Shown here: positions 6,101-9,459 of the stretch, in pieces
Numbering within the stretch: position 1 is the first letter of the stretch
Layout of the letters: each line of letters starts with the position of its first letter
Assembly (NCBI GenBank): GCA_020718125.1
Contig: DYDC01000082.1
Span: 1-9,459, forward strand
Direction: 5' to 3'
DNA length: 9,459 nucleotides
Source of the DNA: Methylacidiphilum sp.
GTDB lineage: Bacteria; Verrucomicrobiota; Verrucomicrobiia; CAIQCK01
Program-made: the position numbers and the translations under genes
Notes under the pieces: generated by a model
What the model was told of the DNA's origin: nothing
Databases searched by the model: none
Seen by the model: only the letters and a program-made list of their open reading frames with translations

Positions 6101-9100
6101 TCAGTTCAACTCCATCCAGCATTTGAGCACGGGCTTAATGCCGACGGGGGCTTGCACCTGTTTGAAGCAGGTGTTTTTGATGTGTTGCTCGATTTTCAGG
6201 CGGACGGCGCGCAGAGCTTCGGCGGTCATCTCGACGCGGCGCGGAGTGTCCGGCTGGCATTGGATGAAGGCGTGGATTTCCTCCGGCTGGTCGAGAATCT
6301 TCAACGTGGTGAAGTCAAAAAGATACCAAGCCGAGCGGCCGGCGGCGTCGCTCCATTCCTGGGTGGTGGTGTCCCGCGCCGGGAGGTTGTAGCAAAAGAA
6401 GACTGCCTGCGCGCCCTTCTTGTGGTGGGCCTTGCCGCTGAAGACCCGACCTGGAAGCGCATCGAGATGGGCTTCGAGGGCCGGGTTTTCCTTCAGCAGG
6501 CGTTCCAGTTCAAGCTGCATCTTCTCGGTGGGCGTGGTGACACCTTCGTAGTCGCTGAGGAAATCCTTGAGGGCCGCATAATCATCATCGGGTTTGAGCA
6601 ACTTCTTGCCCTCGATGCCGAACACCTTGGAGATGCGCAGGGTCTTGTAGGCGACGCGGCTGTAGAGTTTGAGGAGGGCATCCAACTCCTCGGGCGGAAG
6701 GAAATTCCAGTAGGCCACCTTGCCGCGACAGGGGCGCTCCTCGGGATGATCAGCGACCAGCTTTTTCTCGACGGCGGCACTGAGTCGGCGATCCACGCGG
6801 CCGATGCGCTGCATGAGACGGACGGGATTCCAGTGGAGGTCGTAATTCACGATGCGCGTCGCATCTTGAAGGTTCAAGCCTTCGGACAGGACATCGGTGG
6901 CGAGGAGGATGCGGGTTTCCTTCAGGCCGCGCGCGGCAAGGTCGGCGGAGGAGGAATCGTTGTAGTAGGGGGCGAATTGCTGGAGGACCTCAGCTCGATC
7001 GCGCTTGGTGGCGCTGTCCACCTCGTCCACGCCTTCGATGCCGGACGCTTGCAACTCCCGCTTGAGGTAGCGGGCGGTGGCCATGTATTCGGTGAAGACG
7101 AGCGCCTTGCGGCCCTTGAGAGCGGCGTCCGATTTCAGGAGTTTGACCAGCGCCTCAAGCTTATCGTCGTTGGCAGGCGTGAACTTTTTCAGTTCTTCGA
7201 GGAAGTCAGCAAGGGTTTCGAGGTCGTCGAAGGTGTCGTCGAAGACCTCGTCCACGCGGCAGTTCTTGCGGTCGAGCGGCTCGAAGGCTTCGAGAAATTC
7301 GTCGCCGAGGGACTCTTCGGTTTCCTCGCTGGCGTCCTCCTCGGCCAGGGCCCGCCGGCGCGCGTGGATATGGGAGAGCAACTCGGCGTTGCGGGTGCGC
7401 CATTTTTCCAGCCGTTCCTTTTCGCGCTTGGACTGGCTGTTGACTTCGAGGAAGGCGATGAACTTCAGCAGCAGATTCTGACAGGATTGTTCAAACGCTG
7501 TGATGGAGCTTTCAAAGCGCTTCAGGAATTGAACGCGAATGAGGCGAACCAAGCCGCGCTGGCGACCGATCTCGAAGTCGGCTTTCTCCTGCGCGTCCCC
7601 GACGGGGTAATCCAAGGGATGATACGGGGCAAGGGCGAAGAGCGGTTTCTCCTTGGCGAAGGCCACTTCGACTTTGCCGAGGAGATGGCCGTAGGTCTTC
7701 TTGACAGAGTATTCCGCAACGCGCGGCGGTTCCTTGATGGGAAACAAGGCTTCGTCTGAGCCCAGTTGCTTTTGGCTCTGGATGACGTAGGCGCGGCTGC
7801 GTTGCACGACCATCTCGCGAAACAACTTGTCGCTGAACAGAACCTGGCCCGCATCGATTGGATTGGTGGCGAACAATTCGCCAAACGCCTGACCGCCGAT
7901 GGTGCCAGCGAGCTGCTTTTCCAACTGGCGGAAATGGGCGGCGAGATTGTGGATGCCGAGCCGGGCGGCGAAGGCATCGGCCTTGTCGCGCGAGAACAGC
8001 TCGATCATGTGCTGGAAATCGGTGAGGGCGTTGTTGACGGGGGTGGCCGTGAGGAGGAAGACCCGCTTGCCTTCGCAGAGGTCGTGGAGTTTCCAATAGC
8101 GCGAGCGGCTGGCGCCGTCCTTGGCATTGGCGAGGCCGCGGTTGCGGAAATGGTGGGCTTCGTCCACGACGATGACATCGGCCTGCTGCTTCAACTGGTT
8201 AAAGATGGAGGGGAAATCGGCGCCATCGGCGCTGACGCCGCGCATGAGGTCGGTGTGGTTGAAAATCTTGAACGAGAGGAACCCGTTCAGCAGGTGCGGG
8301 AGGTAGCGCTTGATGTTGCGCTCCCACACGGGGACGCGGCCGGACTTGGGCACGAACAAGACGACACGCTTCTTCTCATACATCACGAGCCGCTCAATGA
8401 GCATGAGGCCGACAAAGGTCTTGCCCAAGCCGACACCGTCGCAGAGGAAGGCGCCGGTGTGGTTGGCGGCGATGTGGCGGAGGGAGTTGTAACCGTCGCG
8501 CTGGTATTGATCGAGGATGGGGTGGATTTTGGATTCGGTCTTTTCCCATTCGCTGGCGGTGAGTTCGTGGCGGCGGAACAGTTCGTCCAGCGCCTTGGTG
8601 TAAACGTCGAACGGGGTGTATTCGCGAATGTGACGCTCAACGACGGCGAGAATATCCGGCGTGATGTTCTCCGCCTCCTGCCAGTGTTGCTCATACCATT
8701 CCTGCAACTGGCGCACGTCGCCCGCAGCCTTGACCTGGATGTTCAGCTCGATGTTTTGGGTGAGACCGGGAACGGTGAAATTGCTCGAGCCGACCAGAGC
8801 GACCGAACCGATGACAGCAACGCGGGGGTGGGTGATGTAGGCTTTGGCGTGGAATTTCTTCCTCGCGCAGGCGCGGCATTCGATCTTGCCGTCACGCAGG
8901 GCCTGCACGATGGCGGGGACACCGGCGAGGAAGTCGTTTTTCTCCTTTTCGGATTCGATGCTGGCGTCGAGCCGGGTTGCGATGTCCTTCCGAAGCGCGT
9001 CCAGAATGGCCTGACGGGTGCGTGCCGAGACCTCGTTGCCCATCAGGATGCGAATCTTGTCGAGCTTCTGCCATCTGCCGTCGAGAGCGAGGAGGGCGCC

Positions 9101-9241
9101 AATCTCGAAGTAACCGGTGGCGACATCGAAGGCGCTGGCGATCTCGGTCCAGTCCTGGAGATACTTCAGCCCCTTCCACGCCTCATCGCTGTTATCAACG
9201 ATGAAGAGTTCGCCACCAGACTTGGTCACATTTTCAGGCAT
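6101..9241 (-). CDS. PLD-nuclease/SNF2-type helicase fusion protein
   Basis: The protein has 1046 residues from ATG 9241. Residues 1 to about 190 form a phospholipase-D-like domain: FHAKAY (His131, Lys133) followed by GSSNFTVPGL (151-160) is one HKD-type active-site half, as in PLD nucleases that work as dimers. A superfamily 2 helicase follows: Walker A GVGLGKT (269-275), DEAH (360-363), TAT motif III (398-400), VFTEY (715-719), ATDVLSEGLNLQ (781-792) and QRIGRVDRR (811-819). The motif wording and the charged insert of about 590-690 between the lobes fit SNF2/HepA-like translocases. The C-terminal 200 residues are unassigned. ATG 9241 is chosen over ATG 9256 because GGGAG lies 5 bases upstream of it. 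It is the first gene of the operon. Expected role: ATP-driven translocation on DNA, with cleavage by the PLD domain. Domain assignment is firm; the defence role is inferred from the methyltransferase partner. Confidence 0.92.
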   Translation of the reverse strand: MPENVTKSGGELFIVDNSDEAWKGLKYLQDWTEIASAFDVATGYFEIGALLALDGRWQKLDKIRILMGNEVSARTRQAILDALRKDIATRLDASIESEKEKNDFLAGVPAIVQALRDGKIECRACARKKFHAKAYITHPRVAVIGSVALVGSSNFTVPGLTQNIELNIQVKAAGDVRQLQEWYEQHWQEAENITPDILAVVERHIREYTPFDVYTKALDELFRRHELTASEWEKTESKIHPILDQYQRDGYNSLRHIAANHTGAFLCDGVGLGKTFVGLMLIERLVMYEKKRVVLFVPKSGRVPVWERNIKRYLPHLLNGFLSFKIFNHTDLMRGVSADGADFPSIFNQLKQQADVIVVDEAHHFRNRGLANAKDGASRSRYWKLHDLCEGKRVFLLTATPVNNALTDFQHMIELFSRDKADAFAARLGIHNLAAHFRQLEKQLAGTIGGQAFGELFATNPIDAGQVLFSDKLFREMVVQRSRAYVIQSQKQLGSDEALFPIKEPPRVAEYSVKKTYGHLLGKVEVAFAKEKPLFALAPYHPLDYPVGDAQEKADFEIGRQRGLVRLIRVQFLKRFESSITAFEQSCQNLLLKFIAFLEVNSQSKREKERLEKWRTRNAELLSHIHARRRALAEEDASEETEESLGDEFLEAFEPLDRKNCRVDEVFDDTFDDLETLADFLEELKKFTPANDDKLEALVKLLKSDAALKGRKALVFTEYMATARYLKRELQASGIEGVDEVDSATKRDRAEVLQQFAPYYNDSSSADLAARGLKETRILLATDVLSEGLNLQDATRIVNYDLHWNPVRLMQRIGRVDRRLSAAVEKKLVADHPEERPCRGKVAYWNFLPPEELDALLKLYSRVAYKTLRISKVFGIEGKKLLKPDDDYAALKDFLSDYEGVTTPTEKMQLELERLLKENPALEAHLDALPGRVFSGKAHHKKGAQAVFFCYNLPARDTTTQEWSDAAGRSAWYLFDFTTLKILDQPEEIHAFIQCQPDTPRRVEMTAEALRAVRLKIEQHIKNTCFKQVQAPVGIKPVLKCWMELN

Positions 9242-9246
9242 CGCAA

Positions 9247-9251
9247 CTCCC
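9247..9251 (-). promoter_or_regulatory. Shine-Dalgarno sequence deciding the helicase start
   Basis: GGGAG on the minus strand lies 5 bases before the ATG at 9241. The in-frame ATG at 9256 has no comparable purine-rich stretch upstream (the preceding bases read CTTCTGCGACAG), so translation more likely begins at 9241. Confidence 0.6.
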
Positions 9252-9277
9252 AACATCTGTCGCAGAAGTTCTGTCGG

Positions 9278-9306
9278 AGGTTAGAAGAACCCGCTAGTCA
9301 TGCCAA
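9278..9306 (-). promoter_or_regulatory. candidate promoter of the helicase-fic-methyltransferase operon
   Basis: On the minus strand TTGGCA (9306-9301, 5 of 6 to the -35 consensus) is separated by 17 bases from TAACCT (9283-9278, 3 of 6 to TATAAT). It would start transcription near 9271, giving a leader of about 30 bases. Position and spacing are good but the -10 is weak. No other candidate of this quality is visible in the 218 bases upstream of the start. Confidence 0.35.
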
Positions 9307-9459
9307 GCGCGAAAGCCGGAGAGGCCCTGAGGCGGGCGCAACGCACTCCAGCCGTGCGAGACGAAGATGCCCTATCGCGGCCAAGCTGATGCAATTCGGG
9401 CGCAACTTGACACACGCGCCAAGCCCCGAAAGGGACGGTCGAGAATAGCCCGGCGTTTC

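Noticed and set aside
9333..9406. Direct repeat CGGGCGCAAC at 9333-9342 and 9397-9406 as operator sites
   Set aside because: Only ten bases, GC-rich, two copies, and upstream of the candidate promoter; chance cannot be excluded.
9407..9412. Perfect TTGACA on the plus strand as the -35 of a rightward promoter
   Set aside because: No -10-like hexamer lies 15-19 bases downstream, and no gene start is visible before the window ends.
5864..9448. Two long plus-strand open frames (5864-7759 and 7766-9448) opposite the fic and helicase genes
   Set aside because: Both lie opposite genes with clear Fic, PLD and helicase motifs, show no recognisable domain and have low-complexity acidic composition. 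They are shadow frames.

Overview
The window comes from a GC-rich bacterium. Its main content is a compact three-gene operon on the minus strand that looks like a DNA-modification and anti-phage module. A Verrucomicrobiota or Planctomycetota source is plausible but not proven. Two things suggest it: the gene fragment at the left edge ends with the 'DPxFV...DFRL.PDSPA' tail common in extracellular beta-helix proteins of those phyla, and short GC-rich palindromes interrupt one of the genes.

Layout from left to right. Positions 1-192 (+) hold the last 63 codons of a beta-helix-type secreted protein. Positions 193-319 are a short convergent intergenic spacer with two small hairpins. Positions 320-4972 (-) encode a very large Eco57I/PglX-like adenine-specific DNA methyltransferase of about 1550 residues, with two in-frame copies of a palindromic element (1013-1093 and 2640-2725). 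Positions 4973-5031 are an AT-richer spacer with small repeats. Positions 5032-6096 (-) encode a Fic-domain protein with an N-terminal inhibitory motif and a C-terminal region that may be a winged helix. Positions 6101-9241 (-) encode a fusion of a phospholipase-D-like nuclease domain to a SNF2-type helicase. Positions 9242-9459 are the upstream region, with a good Shine-Dalgarno sequence and a candidate promoter.

Transcription would run from about 9270 towards 320, in the order helicase, Fic, methyltransferase. The helicase stop and the Fic start are 4 bases apart. By analogy with DISARM, BREX and related systems, the methyltransferase would mark host DNA, the PLD-helicase would act on unmodified invading DNA, and the Fic protein could be a regulator or toxic effector that modifies a cellular target. 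That division of labour is inference: the sequence shows the domains and the operon, not the activity. No DISARM drmA/drmB-like gene and no BREX pglZ/brxC-like gene is visible, so this is at most a reduced or distinct relative of those systems.

The second notable signal is the pair of palindromic elements inside the methyltransferase. They have nearly identical 28-base arms and related loops, sit at apparent domain boundaries, and are read through as protein, much like the palindromic elements known from Rickettsia genes.
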